The notes under the pieces are model-generated. The model saw only the letters and a program-made list of their open reading frames with translations, was not told where the DNA came from and made no database searches. A program made the translations under genes and the position numbers. Positions 1 to 7,759 of a stretch of DNA of 64,000 bases are shown piece by piece. The DNA is from Candidatus Epulonipiscium sp. GTDB taxonomy: Bacteria > Bacillota_A > Clostridia > Lachnospirales > Cellulosilyticaceae. The stretch is taken from positions 1 through 64,000 of the forward strand of contig DUUM01000424.1 in NCBI GenBank assembly GCA_012841565.1, written 5' to 3'. How positions within the stretch are numbered: position 1 is the first letter of the stretch; each line of letters opens with the position of its first letter.

Positions 1-314
1 AATCCATTAACATTGCTTATAAAAAAATCGGAGTACTTAAAAAAACCTAGTAAGGATAGGTTAATTGTAATGGATGCAATCAGTGCTAGCTTGGCAATTT
101 TAGTATCCCTATATTTATCAATTATTAAACTATTTATATAATCTGTGACAGAAGAAAAAACCAGCAATAGTACATACTTTGGCTCTCCGTAAAAATAGAA
201 AAACAAGCTCCCAATAAGCAGAACTGTATTCTTTAACTTATTCGGAACTACAAAATAAATCAATAATAAAATAGGTAAAAAGTAATATAGAAAACTGATA
301 CTTGAAAATAACAT
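1..314 (-). CDS. MBOAT family membrane-bound O-acyltransferase, N-terminal part (cut by window edge)
   Basis: Reading the minus strand from an ATG at 314 gives about 104 residues that run off the left edge. The start is MLFSSISFLYYFLPILLLIY, followed by a VPNKLKN loop, a second hydrophobic stretch ending in FFYFYGEPKYV, and a third near the edge. This is the typical opening of the AlgI/PatB/DltB branch of MBOAT proteins, which acylate exopolysaccharide or cell-wall polymers at the membrane. The catalytic His lies further downstream and is not visible. It begins only 4 nt after the stop of the DUF4358 lipoprotein gene, so the two are probably translated from one message. DUF4358 lipoproteins are often found beside MBOAT genes, which supports the call. 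The exact substrate cannot be inferred. Confidence 0.8.
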   Translation of the reverse strand, partial: MLFSSISFLYYFLPILLLIYFVVPNKLKNTVLLIGSLFFYFYGEPKYVLLLVFSSVTDYINSLIIDKYRDTKIAKLALIASITINLSLLGFFKYSDFFISNVNG

Positions 315-318
315 TATC

Positions 319-801
319 TTATTCTTTTAAACTCAAGAAACTATCTTGGATAGCTTTTGAGTTCTCATCCATAATTAAAATAACGAGATTTCCAATATGA
401 TCAGTAATAATATTATTTTCTTCTACTCCTACACAAATCCACTTTCTACCATCCACATTTTCTTTGATCCTACTTTTTATGGCTTCAACATCTTGACCTT
501 CAGATACCCTAAGGAGTACTACTGAATGTGCTTGAGATGACATCATTGGCTCTGAAGCAAGTGCCTCATCAAATTTTATATCATTAACCCCTAAGAAAAA
601 CTCGCTATTTTCAGCATTTACTTCTTGGGTCATCATTCCAGGAAGTTCAATATCTATGCCGCTATATATTTTTTCCATTATTTCTTCCAAAGTGCCACTT
701 ACTTCGCCACTACCTGTTGACTTTCCACCTGAGCAAGCTGTGACCCCTAATACCATAACCCCTAGTAACACCATTAAAATAACTTTTTTCATTTTTTTCA
801 T
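319..801 (-). CDS. DUF4358 domain lipoprotein
   Basis: A 160-residue protein with a lysine-rich N-terminus, a hydrophobic core and a lipobox (VLGVTAC, Cys about residue 23), so it is predicted to be an exported lipoprotein anchored to the outer face of the membrane. A Gly/Ser-rich linker follows. The rest (LEEIMEKIYSG, a FFLGV segment, a SVVLLRV strand and a final NLVILIM strand) matches the DUF4358 layout, whose biochemical role is unknown. A clear ribosome binding site (AAGGAGAG) sits 7 nt before the ATG. It lies directly upstream of the MBOAT gene, so it may assist extracellular polymer acylation. That link is inference from neighbourhood only. Confidence 0.75.
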   Translation of the reverse strand: MKKMKKVILMVLLGVMVLGVTACSGGKSTGSGEVSGTLEEIMEKIYSGIDIELPGMMTQEVNAENSEFFLGVNDIKFDEALASEPMMSSQAHSVVLLRVSEGQDVEAIKSRIKENVDGRKWICVGVEENNIITDHIGNLVILIMDENSKAIQDSFLSLKE

Positions 802-916
802 ATGCGTCTCTCCTTGTTCATCATTTTATATTTTTCAAGTTTTGCTTGATAATTAGTTAGACGCAAACGCTTTTAGAAAGGTTCCTTACAAATTATGCCA
901 TTGATTGTGCGCATAA

Positions 917-954
917 AGAAGCACCTCATATCAATATTGATACGAAGTGCTTCT
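917..954. terminator. Near-perfect palindrome, likely terminator of the ORP-like cluster
   Basis: A 38-bp inverted repeat with arms AGAAGCACCTCATATCAAT and ATTGATACGAAGTGCTTCT, with only two mismatched pairs that become G-U in RNA. It lies 11 bp beyond the stop of the Mrp-NifX gene on the minus strand. On that strand the stem is followed by a short T-rich stretch. It also insulates the DUF4358 gene downstream. Confidence 0.6.
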
Positions 955-964
955 ATTGCAATGT

Positions 965-2152
965 TTACTCGTGGTCATGGTCATGATTGCAGACGGATTC
1001 TGTTGATTGTAGATTTCCTAGTAAGTAGCTTTCAGCTGCTGCTTTAGCATCTCCTTCTGCCCCAACAATAACTTCAATTCCTTTTTCATTAAAGATTTCT
1101 ACTGCTCCGCCCCCCATACCACCGGAGATAATAACTTTAACGCCCATATCGTTTAAGAAATTTGGTAAAAAGCCCGGCTTATGTCCTGGATTTGGAATAG
1201 ATTCACTCTTTACAATTTTATTGTCTTCTACATCATAAATATTAAAGTTAACACAATGACCAAAGTGGCCTGTTACGACTTGCTCTTCACTAGCTACTGC
1301 TATTTTTGTCATCTTATCTTCCTCCATTTGTTTTAATATCTGTCCTATTGGTTCAAACCATTTTCCATCATAACCCTCAATTTCTCCTCGATCACAGGCC
1401 GCTGCTATTTCCGGGTCAATTGGTAATTTGGCAAGGACTTTAATATCATACTCTTTCGCAATTTCTTCTATGTGACTTTCTCCAAAAATCTTGTAGTCTT
1501 TACCGTTATCTGGACATTTAAAATAAGACATATTCTCTACTAGACCAAGAATTGGGATATTCATCATGTTAGCCATTTTAACTGCTTTCGCTACAATCAT
1601 TGATACGAGTTCTTGTGGTGAGGTTACAATAATAATCCCATCAACTGGTAGGGACTGAAATACAGTCAGTGGAACGTCTCCTGTTCCTGGTGGCATATCA
1701 ATAAACATATAATCAACCCCCGGCCATATAACGTCTGTCCAGAATTGCTTAACTGTATTTGCAATAATAGGGCCTCTCCAAACCACTGGGTCTGTATCAT
1801 TTTCAAGTAGGAGGTTAACAGACATAATGTCTATACCATTCTTACTTTTCAGGGGTAGCATGCCAAATTGATTAGCTTTTGCCTTTCCTTTAATACCAAA
1901 TGCTTTGGGAATAGATGGTCCGGTTATATCTGCATCTAAAATAGCCGTATTATAACCCATTTTATTCATAGTGACACCCATCATAGATGTCACTAATGAT
2001 TTACCTACTCCCCCTTTACCACTGACAACGCAGATGACTTTTTTAATACTGCTCATATGATGTGGCTTTTCGGAAAAGTCTATTTTCTCCTTTGTCCTAT
2101 CTACGCAGTCCTCTAAACAACTTCCACAACTTTTATCACAATTTTCACTCAT
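965..2152 (-). CDS. Mrp/NBP35-type P-loop ATPase fused to a NifX-like cofactor-binding domain
   Basis: A 395-residue fusion. Residues 5-16 carry a Cys cluster (CxxxCxxCxxxC). Residues about 35-275 are an Mrp/ApbC/NBP35 ATPase with the deviant Walker A GKGGVGKS, the DADITGPS switch and MFIDMPPGTGD. After a short linker, residues about 280-385 form a NifX/MTH1175-type domain (KIAVASEE...GHFGHC...GGMGGGA), the family that carries Fe-Mo or Mo-Cu clusters. The tail is His/Asp-rich (HDHDHE), suggesting metal binding. Mrp proteins carry and transfer Fe-S clusters. The same Mrp-NifX architecture exists in the Desulfovibrio orange-protein (ORP) system. It is the last gene of the cluster, 18 bp after the metallo-beta-lactamase gene. 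Cytoplasmic metallocluster assembly or transfer is the likely role; the substrate is unknown. Confidence 0.85.
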   Translation of the reverse strand: MSENCDKSCGSCLEDCVDRTKEKIDFSEKPHHMSSIKKVICVVSGKGGVGKSLVTSMMGVTMNKMGYNTAILDADITGPSIPKAFGIKGKAKANQFGMLPLKSKNGIDIMSVNLLLENDTDPVVWRGPIIANTVKQFWTDVIWPGVDYMFIDMPPGTGDVPLTVFQSLPVDGIIIVTSPQELVSMIVAKAVKMANMMNIPILGLVENMSYFKCPDNGKDYKIFGESHIEEIAKEYDIKVLAKLPIDPEIAAACDRGEIEGYDGKWFEPIGQILKQMEEDKMTKIAVASEEQVVTGHFGHCVNFNIYDVEDNKIVKSESIPNPGHKPGFLPNFLNDMGVKVIISGGMGGGAVEIFNEKGIEVIVGAEGDAKAAAESYLLGNLQSTESVCNHDHDHE

Positions 2153-2170
2153 ATCATTAACTCCTTTTAA

Positions 2171-2992
2171 TTAAATTGTTAGGGCACTGCCTGTTGACAA
2201 GTACTCAATTTGATCCCCCATAATTACTTTTAAACGATTATATGCCTTTATACCTGTGCAATGACATGTATAATACTTGGTTTTTGTACCTATAAGATAT
2301 TCTCCTATTTTATCAATTGTCTCATGTTTTTCGCCACTACCTGAGCGACTTGAAAGATGAAATCCACCGATAACATAATCCGGCATGCATCCTTTAAGTA
2401 TCTTAAATTGTTCAATAATATTAATAATACCATTATGGGCACAACCGGTTATTAAAAGAAGTTTTCCATTTTCCTCCACTATAAGATTTTGCTCATGGTC
2501 AAACAAATCGGCCCTTACATCCTCGCCTTGTTTAATAATAAGTCCTTGGTTTGATAAGGGTCTTGGCACTTTAGTAACCGTATTAGAAAATACCATCATT
2601 TCTTCATTAACCATAAAATTATTGGATGTGAAGTTTATCTGATTTTCTTTACCAAATTTTTGATCTAGGCCTATATACTCTTCCTTACCATTAGAACGTG
2701 AGGCATAGTGATTAGCAAACGCATTTTGATGCAACAATACTTTAGCTGTTTTGTTTTGGTTTAAAAACGTTTCAAGTCCACCACCATGATCAGAATGACC
2801 ATGTGAAATTACAAGAAAATCAGTATCTTTAATATTTACATTTAATTTTTTTGCATTATTAAGAAATAAATCACTTGCTCCAACATCAAATAATATTTTG
2901 TACTTTTGAGTTTCAATATACAAACTAAGGCCGTGTTCATTCCTAAATTCTTTTGATAGGCATGTATTTTCTACCAGTGTTTTTATGATCAT
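2171..2992 (-). CDS. Metallo-beta-lactamase fold hydrolase
   Basis: About 273 residues starting MIIKTLVENT. I prefer the ATG at 2992 because GGGGGA precedes it and it just follows the stop of the upstream gene; an in-frame upstream start at 3016 would overlap that gene. The motif SHGHSDHGGG supplies the classic HxHxDH metal ligands, with further candidates at GCAHNG and GGFHLS. This resembles the branch annotated as 7,8-dihydropterin-6-yl-methyl-4-(beta-D-ribofuranosyl)aminobenzene 5-phosphate synthase-like. The late TCHCTG motif is also typical of that branch. It is embedded between the ATPase genes of the cluster with near-zero spacing, so it probably serves the same pathway. Substrate unknown. 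Confidence 0.85.
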   Translation of the reverse strand: MIIKTLVENTCLSKEFRNEHGLSLYIETQKYKILFDVGASDLFLNNAKKLNVNIKDTDFLVISHGHSDHGGGLETFLNQNKTAKVLLHQNAFANHYASRSNGKEEYIGLDQKFGKENQINFTSNNFMVNEEMMVFSNTVTKVPRPLSNQGLIIKQGEDVRADLFDHEQNLIVEENGKLLLITGCAHNGIINIIEQFKILKGCMPDYVIGGFHLSSRSGSGEKHETIDKIGEYLIGTKTKYYTCHCTGIKAYNRLKVIMGDQIEYLSTGSALTI

Positions 2993-2996
2993 AGGC

Positions 2997-3872
2997 CTAG
3001 TCCCCCGCTTCTTCAAAAAGCAAATCCATTGTATTATAATAAAGATCCCTAGCAGCTCTTCCTGATGGACAATCTATATCAACAATTGTCTGCCCATTAT
3101 TGATGGCTGTTACAGCTTTTAAATCAAAAGGTATTTCACCTATAAAAGGCAGTTTTTGATTTTCACAAAACAGTTTAATCTTTTCTGTCTTTTCTAGATT
3201 GGTATCAAACTTATTAATACAGATTGCAATCTGCACACCAAAGCCTTGGGCTGTTTTTATAATTCTCTCCATATCACTAATACCTGATATAGATGGTTCT
3301 GCTACAATGAGTACCATATCAACACCACTAAGAGAGGCAATAACAGGGCACCCAATCCCAGGGGAGCCATCAATAATGGCAACATCCGCATTAACCTTAA
3401 TGGACTTCATTTGTTTCTTTACTTCCGTCACTAGAAGACCTGATGTACCGCTTCCCATTTTAAGCTTTGCTGTTGAAAACACTTTATTCTTTGGGGTATA
3501 GAGCATTAAGTCACCATCTACTGCTGGTTTTAACGTTACAGCGCCTGCTGGGCAAACAAACTCACAAACCCCACATCCTTCACAGGCAAAGGGTTTTACT
3601 TCATAGCCATCTTCTGCTGCAATCGCATCGAAACGGCATTTTTGCCGACACAAATCACACTCAATACATAGGTCCTTGTTTATTTTGGCTTTTGGCATGC
3701 CATTGTAATCTGTTTTTTTAGGTTCAGTCGTTTGACCTGTTATAAGGTGCAAGTTAGGGGCATCAACATCACAATCCGCATATGCTTTCGCATCTAATAT
3801 CCTTATAAATGCACTGGCTATGGTTGTTTTACCTGTTCCGCCTTTACCACTAAGAATTAGAAGTTCTTTCAC
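2997..3872 (-). CDS. MinD-type P-loop ATPase with inserted 2x[4Fe-4S] ferredoxin domain (second of pair)
   Basis: 291 residues. It opens with ELLILSGKGGTGKTT (deviant Walker A). Residues about 65-110 are an inserted bacterial ferredoxin domain with two CxxCxxCxxxC-like clusters (CIECDLCRQKC and CEGCGVCEFVC). It then returns to the MinD fold (IDGSPGIGCPV, VAEPSISG, INKFD). Such ATPases couple ATP to handling of metalloclusters and occur in pairs beside NifX-like proteins in anaerobes. This gene overlaps the end of its paralogue (3850-4713) by 23 bp, indicating translational coupling. Both paralogues keep all eight ferredoxin cysteines and the P-loop. The partner is likely the NifX-like protein encoded just upstream. 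Confidence 0.88.
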   Translation of the reverse strand: MKELLILSGKGGTGKTTIASAFIRILDAKAYADCDVDAPNLHLITGQTTEPKKTDYNGMPKAKINKDLCIECDLCRQKCRFDAIAAEDGYEVKPFACEGCGVCEFVCPAGAVTLKPAVDGDLMLYTPKNKVFSTAKLKMGSGTSGLLVTEVKKQMKSIKVNADVAIIDGSPGIGCPVIASLSGVDMVLIVAEPSISGISDMERIIKTAQGFGVQIAICINKFDTNLEKTEKIKLFCENQKLPFIGEIPFDLKAVTAINNGQTIVDIDCPSGRAARDLYYNTMDLLFEEAGD

Positions 3873-4713
3873 CTTGCACCTCCCCCATAACCGTTTCTAA
3901 TAGATTAGAAAACAATCTTTTATACTTTTCATTTTCTCTAGCCACTATCATACCATTTGAGTTTAATGTTCCAAGTTCATAATCATATGGAATTCTCTCT
4001 AAAATCTTGACTCCTTTTTCAGAGCAAAATTGGTCTACAAGATTTTCCCCTTCTAGGCATTTATTAATAACAATCCCAAAGGGTTTATTAAATAGTTTAA
4101 CCAACTCATATACCATCTCTAGGTTATGAACACCAAATATAGTAGGCTCAGCTACTAAAACGCAATAATCCGCATCCTTAATACTCTCCATAACACTACA
4201 AGCACTGCCTGGTGGGCAGTCAATAAAGGTCATCACATCAGCGCCAGATTTTCTATTGTTCGCTAACAATTTATCAATAATTGGAATTCCTGCTGCTATA
4301 CCTATATTTAATATTCCTGTGTTCACGTCCACATGGTGTGACTTGCCTTTTTGAATCCTACCGATTACTTTATCTTTTTCACTGATTGCATTTTGAGGGC
4401 AAACAATACGACACCCACCGCAAGAGTGACATACTTCTTCAAAGACAACTACTTTATCCTTAATATAAGCAAGTGCATTAAATTTACAAAAATCAACACA
4501 CTTTCGACATCCATGGCACAGCGCTTGATTGACTATTGGAATTTTAATTGAAATGTTTTCTTCCTTAATATTTTCAGGTTTAAAAAAGAAATGACCATTA
4601 GGCTCCTCAACGTCACAATCTAAGTAGATAGACTTTTTTGCCACTGCAGCTAAATTAACCGATACGAGTGTCTTGCCTGTGCCCCCTTTACCACTTAGCA
4701 CAGCAATTTTCAT
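3850..4713 (-). CDS. MinD-type P-loop ATPase with inserted 2x[4Fe-4S] ferredoxin domain (first of pair)
   Basis: About 287 residues from MKIAVLSGKGGTGKTL. The ATG at 4713 is chosen because GGGGGA lies 7 nt before it; an upstream in-frame start would overlap the NifX-like gene. Features: deviant Walker A, YLDCDVEEPN (switch), a ferredoxin insertion with CHGCRKCVDFC and CHSCGGCRIVC, then FIDCPPGSAC and VAEPTIFG. It is paralogous to the downstream gene (2997-3872), and both correspond to the twin ATPases of ORP-like clusters, thought to drive metal-cluster assembly on a small carrier. It overlaps the next gene by 23 bp. Confidence 0.88.
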   Translation of the reverse strand: MKIAVLSGKGGTGKTLVSVNLAAVAKKSIYLDCDVEEPNGHFFFKPENIKEENISIKIPIVNQALCHGCRKCVDFCKFNALAYIKDKVVVFEEVCHSCGGCRIVCPQNAISEKDKVIGRIQKGKSHHVDVNTGILNIGIAAGIPIIDKLLANNRKSGADVMTFIDCPPGSACSVMESIKDADYCVLVAEPTIFGVHNLEMVYELVKLFNKPFGIVINKCLEGENLVDQFCSEKGVKILERIPYDYELGTLNSNGMIVARENEKYKRLFSNLLETVMGEVQGERTSNS

Positions 4714-4714
4714 C

Positions 4715-5083
4715 TTAGTTTCCCCCGTGTCCATGAAATCCAGGGTGAGATTCTTCTAGTAAAGAAAGATCTCCTGCCACAAACGCATCTATGTTTTCCT
4801 GTGCTAAAGCTTTTACGGTTTTATATAATTTTATGTCACCGGCTTCTAATACATCAACAGCATTTTGTCCACATCTTGGCGTCAATAGGATGTTTGCATT
4901 TTGATCTACAATTGCTTGTGCTGCTTTAATTCCTGCGCCACCTGCACTTGCTGCCCCTGCATTATCAATAAATGTACTTTCTTTTGTATCTGTATCATAA
5001 ATTAAAAAATATGGCGCACGTCCAAAGGATATACATACCCCTGTACACATATCTGCTGTGTCTACTGGTATTGCTATTTTCAT
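4715..5083 (-). CDS. NifX/NifB-family (dinitrogenase Fe-Mo cofactor domain) small carrier protein
   Basis: About 122 residues (KIAIPVDTADMCTGVCISFGRAPYF ... LTPRCGQNAVDVLEAG) with a C-terminal HPGFHGHGGN that could bind metal. This is the stand-alone NifX/MTH1175/orange-protein fold. Three tandem ATG codons (5089, 5086, 5083) start the frame; the third has the best spacing (7 nt) from GGAGG, which itself lies in the end of the DUF134 gene, so the two genes overlap or abut. There is no nifHDK or radical-SAM NifB in view, so this is not evidence for nitrogen fixation. The context points to an ORP-like metallocluster protein. Confidence 0.82.
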   Translation of the reverse strand: MKIAIPVDTADMCTGVCISFGRAPYFLIYDTDTKESTFIDNAGAASAGGAGIKAAQAIVDQNANILLTPRCGQNAVDVLEAGDIKLYKTVKALAQENIDAFVAGDLSLLEESHPGFHGHGGN

Positions 5084-5085
5084 CA

Positions 5086-5466
5086 TCATTCCTCCATTTT
5101 AGTTTCTTGTTTAGTTTCTTTCATAGCATACATACGTCTACGACATCCGCGTCCACAACCATTTTTACGTCCATCACAAATCTCGTATTCTCCACCTTGA
5201 ATCATAAGTGTCTTGCCCTCTACTAATGATATGGCTAGCTTTTTTCTGGCTTCGGCATAAATACCCTGAACAGTGGTACGAGCTACACCCATTTGCTTGG
5301 CACATTCTTCTTGGTTAAATCCCTCTAAATCTATCAATCTTATAGTCTCATATTCATCCACTGTCATGGTAACAAATTGGCTTGGATCTCTTTCTAAGCC
5401 AAGAGGACCAAATCGATTGCTCTCTGGCAGCGAACATACTTTTCGCCACTTTATAGGTCTTGCCAT
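5086..5466 (-). CDS. DUF134 family predicted DNA-binding protein
   Basis: About 126 residues from MARPIKWRKVC, the standard opening of DUF134 proteins. The ATG at 5466 is preceded by AAAGGATG at good spacing. The mid-section (VDEYETIRLIDLEGFNQEECAKQMGVARTTVQGIYAEARKKLA) is a helix-turn-helix resembling sigma-70 region 4. The C-terminus is Cys-rich (CDGRKNGCGRGCRRRMY), a possible metal or Fe-S sensing site. It is first in the ORP-like operon, just below a consensus promoter with twin palindromes (5589-5638), so it is a candidate autoregulator of this cluster. That regulatory role is inferred from position and fold. Confidence 0.82.
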   Translation of the reverse strand: MARPIKWRKVCSLPESNRFGPLGLERDPSQFVTMTVDEYETIRLIDLEGFNQEECAKQMGVARTTVQGIYAEARKKLAISLVEGKTLMIQGGEYEICDGRKNGCGRGCRRRMYAMKETKQETKMEE

Positions 5467-5485
5467 AGTATCATCCTTTCTTTGC

Positions 5486-5521
5486 GGCAAAAAAGCAGGA
5501 GGGCCCTCCTGCTTTTTTGCC
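5486..5521. terminator. Perfect 36-bp palindrome in the leader of the DUF134 operon (terminator or attenuator)
   Basis: Arms GGCAAAAAAGCAGGAGGG and CCCTCCTGCTTTTTTGCC are exactly complementary, centred on GGGCCC. Each strand has an A-tract before and a T6 run after the GC-rich stem, so it looks like a bidirectional intrinsic terminator. Its edge is only 20 bp from the DUF134 start codon. It lies downstream of the consensus promoter at 5612-5639, i.e. inside the predicted 5' leader. Confidence 0.7.
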
Positions 5522-5588
5522 TTTAGTTTATAAATTATTTAATGCTTCATTTATAAGATTGATTCTCTGTTGAAACAATTCTTATTAT

Positions 5589-5638
5589 TGACATATGTCA
5601 TCTATATCTCCATTATACGCCATTCACGACATATGTCA
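5589..5638. promoter_or_regulatory. Twin palindromic operators TGACATATGTCA / GACATATGTC
   Basis: A perfect 12-bp palindrome TGACATATGTCA at 5589-5600 and a second copy with a 10-bp perfect core (GACATATGTC, 5628-5637), centres 38 bp apart. They flank the promoter: the second overlaps the -35 box, the first lies near or just past the expected transcript start. This arrangement is typical of a repressor or dual-site regulator. The DUF134 protein is the obvious candidate binder (inference). Confidence 0.6.
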
Positions 5639-5639
5639 A
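5612..5639 (-). promoter_or_regulatory. Consensus sigma-A promoter of the ORP-like operon
   Basis: On the minus strand a perfect TTGACA (-35, 5634-5639) and a perfect TATAAT (-10, 5612-5617) are separated by 16 bp. The -35 box is embedded in the second TGACATATGTC palindrome. It points towards DUF134, leaving a leader of about 140 nt. Confidence 0.75.
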
Positions 5640-5646
5640 TAACTAT

Positions 5647-7677
5647 TTAAAAACCCGCTTCATTACCATATAGTGGAACTGTTACCACCATTACTTTCCC
5701 GTCCTTAAATACTCTGCGCCTTACATACTCTATTTCTGGAAATGTTTTTTTATATTGTTTGGCTATAGCTAATGGCATAGGTAATTCTTGGATTACACCA
5801 TCTATAATCATTACAAACACTTCTTTGTCGGCATCATAAGTTCCTACCTCAACAATTGAGACCTCTTTTTTTATTGGAAAGTATATATTCAAAAGCTTTA
5901 GTGAGTCTTCTGGTGATTGTAAGTCCTTTAGGGTTTCTAGTTCTGTATTTTTATACTCTACCATAGCTGACACACTAGGTACATAACAGCTCTTTTTATC
6001 TTTTAATAATTGAGAGATACCTTCTACCATAGGTTCATTTTGTCTTTTGTATTCTACTATAAAATCATCCCGGCCTAGGTATAGCTTTTTGAATACCCTA
6101 CACCTGTTTTTATAGGCTTCTGAGGTTTCAAATTCGTCTTTTATGGGGTAGCTAGGTGTAGCTTCTAGTTCTCCTCCAAACAAATGCCTAATTATCTTAT
6201 CAACATGATTATGGGTCTGATTTTCTATTTCTATTAGAACCTGTTTAAAATGGTCAGGTGATATTAGTTTTTGATTGAGCTCTGATAATTTATCTTCTTG
6301 TGATACCTTATAGGAAAAAAAAGATCCTTCTTGACCCGTTTTAAAAAAGTTAATCCGATCATCTATTTGCTTAAGGTCTACTTTACTTTTTATTTTTTTA
6401 AGTATCTCTAAGGGATTTTCTTTTTTATTTCCAAAGTTTTTATCGCATGCAAACCCAATTAAATCTACAAAGTTATGACCAAAAATATTCGCTGGCATTA
6501 GCAGTAAGTCTACATGACTTAAAGCTTTAAGTATTCCTACTAAATCTGCCTCTAATGCAAAATAGGAAAGCGCACACATACCGTATTCATCTTTGTAGTT
6601 CCAGATATCTGGGTGGCTTTCAAAAATATCATATTGCTTATTTCTAACCGTATTTCTTATTTTTTCATGGAGTTTTTTAGTCGTTTTCTTAAGAATCCCA
6701 TCTAATTCCACTCTTAGTATGGGATCCTCAAGCTGCAATATTTTTTCTTTTGCTTGCTTTAAATTATTACTGGAAATTGTGAGTAGAATCTTTTCTCTTT
6801 CTAAAGAATATAAAGGTTCTATTTTGTAAATCTGCTCAACCGTTTGTTCTGCCTCTAAAAATTTCTCGCTTTCTAAAAGCAAATTTAACTTATGGAGATG
6901 TTTTTCAAGTGTTTGCTTTTTAGATTCTTCCATAGTTCTTCTAAGTATTTCTATAGCATTAGTACGTTCTGTTTCCAGATTGGAATACCTGTCTTGCTTG
7001 ATTGCAACTTCTAGTAATGGAGCTGCCTTTCTATAATAAACAGGGTTTCTCTCCTTTAAAATATCTAGTTCTTCCTGGGCTCTAGAAAACATTTGTTCCT
7101 TCATAAAAACTTCAAATGATATTTCACGGGTTTTAACTGACTTGTGCTTTGGCAATAAAAACAAGCCTTCATATTTATTAAGCCACTTAATAATCTGGTG
7201 GTATTTCCCTTTCTCAAATAACCTTATTAACGATTGTTCTACACCTTGCAAACCACTTCTATAGTAAGTTTCATATATAATAGATGATTTTACAATTTCT
7301 AGTCTTAGTTCAGCTATAAAGTTATAATAAGCTTCTTTAATTTCAATTTCCCCTGCTTTATCTAATATAAAAATTACATTAGCTTTAAGACCTTGATTGG
7401 CGGTGGACTCGATCATCTCTATATAATCTAATTTTTGTGGACTTTCAAGGACTTCTCTCCAGTATATGCCTCTATTTGTAAACACCATTCCATCTTTAGC
7501 TGAGCCAAATAAAGTTGCATCATAAATAAACCACACTTTTTCATCTTTAATATTATGAAGTACTTTAACATTTTCCACTTTTTTGGATGAAATTGCACTA
7601 TTATTTAATCCGTGAACCGAGCTCTTAGCAAAGTGTTTTAATATGACTTGTTCTAGTTGTGATTTTAATTGATTCAT
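5647..7677 (-). CDS. Large protein of unknown function, paralogue of the next gene (PH-like N-terminus, coiled coil, ankyrin-like segment)
   Basis: 676 residues with no signal peptide or membrane segment. I do not recognise a named family. Residues about 35-95 (VWFIYDATLFGSAKDGMVFTNRGIYWRE) resemble the bacterial PH-like/GRAM-like fold seen in stress-related cytosolic proteins. The middle (about 130-350) is charged and helical with TPR-like pairs. Residues about 355-420 (YKDEYGMCALSYFALEADLVGILKAL) look ankyrin-like. The C-terminal quarter has conserved blocks ending EIEYVRRRVFKDGKVMVVTVP. It is collinear with the upstream paralogue except for an insertion there, so the pair arose by tandem duplication. 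A GGGGGG Shine-Dalgarno sequence precedes the ATG. Confidence 0.7.
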   Translation of the reverse strand: MNQLKSQLEQVILKHFAKSSVHGLNNSAISSKKVENVKVLHNIKDEKVWFIYDATLFGSAKDGMVFTNRGIYWREVLESPQKLDYIEMIESTANQGLKANVIFILDKAGEIEIKEAYYNFIAELRLEIVKSSIIYETYYRSGLQGVEQSLIRLFEKGKYHQIIKWLNKYEGLFLLPKHKSVKTREISFEVFMKEQMFSRAQEELDILKERNPVYYRKAAPLLEVAIKQDRYSNLETERTNAIEILRRTMEESKKQTLEKHLHKLNLLLESEKFLEAEQTVEQIYKIEPLYSLEREKILLTISSNNLKQAKEKILQLEDPILRVELDGILKKTTKKLHEKIRNTVRNKQYDIFESHPDIWNYKDEYGMCALSYFALEADLVGILKALSHVDLLLMPANIFGHNFVDLIGFACDKNFGNKKENPLEILKKIKSKVDLKQIDDRINFFKTGQEGSFFSYKVSQEDKLSELNQKLISPDHFKQVLIEIENQTHNHVDKIIRHLFGGELEATPSYPIKDEFETSEAYKNRCRVFKKLYLGRDDFIVEYKRQNEPMVEGISQLLKDKKSCYVPSVSAMVEYKNTELETLKDLQSPEDSLKLLNIYFPIKKEVSIVEVGTYDADKEVFVMIIDGVIQELPMPLAIAKQYKKTFPEIEYVRRRVFKDGKVMVVTVPLYGNEAGF

Positions 7678-7759
7678 GGGAAGCCCCCCTTAATTTTAAA
7701 ACCCTTTAACCTGTCTGTTAACTGTATCATATTCCATTAATACTGAATACACCTTTACA

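Noticed and set aside
4715..5466. Nitrogen fixation locus suggested by the NifX-like protein and Mrp proteins
   Set aside because: No nifH, nifD, nifK or radical-SAM nifB is present. The gene combination fits the orange-protein type set instead.
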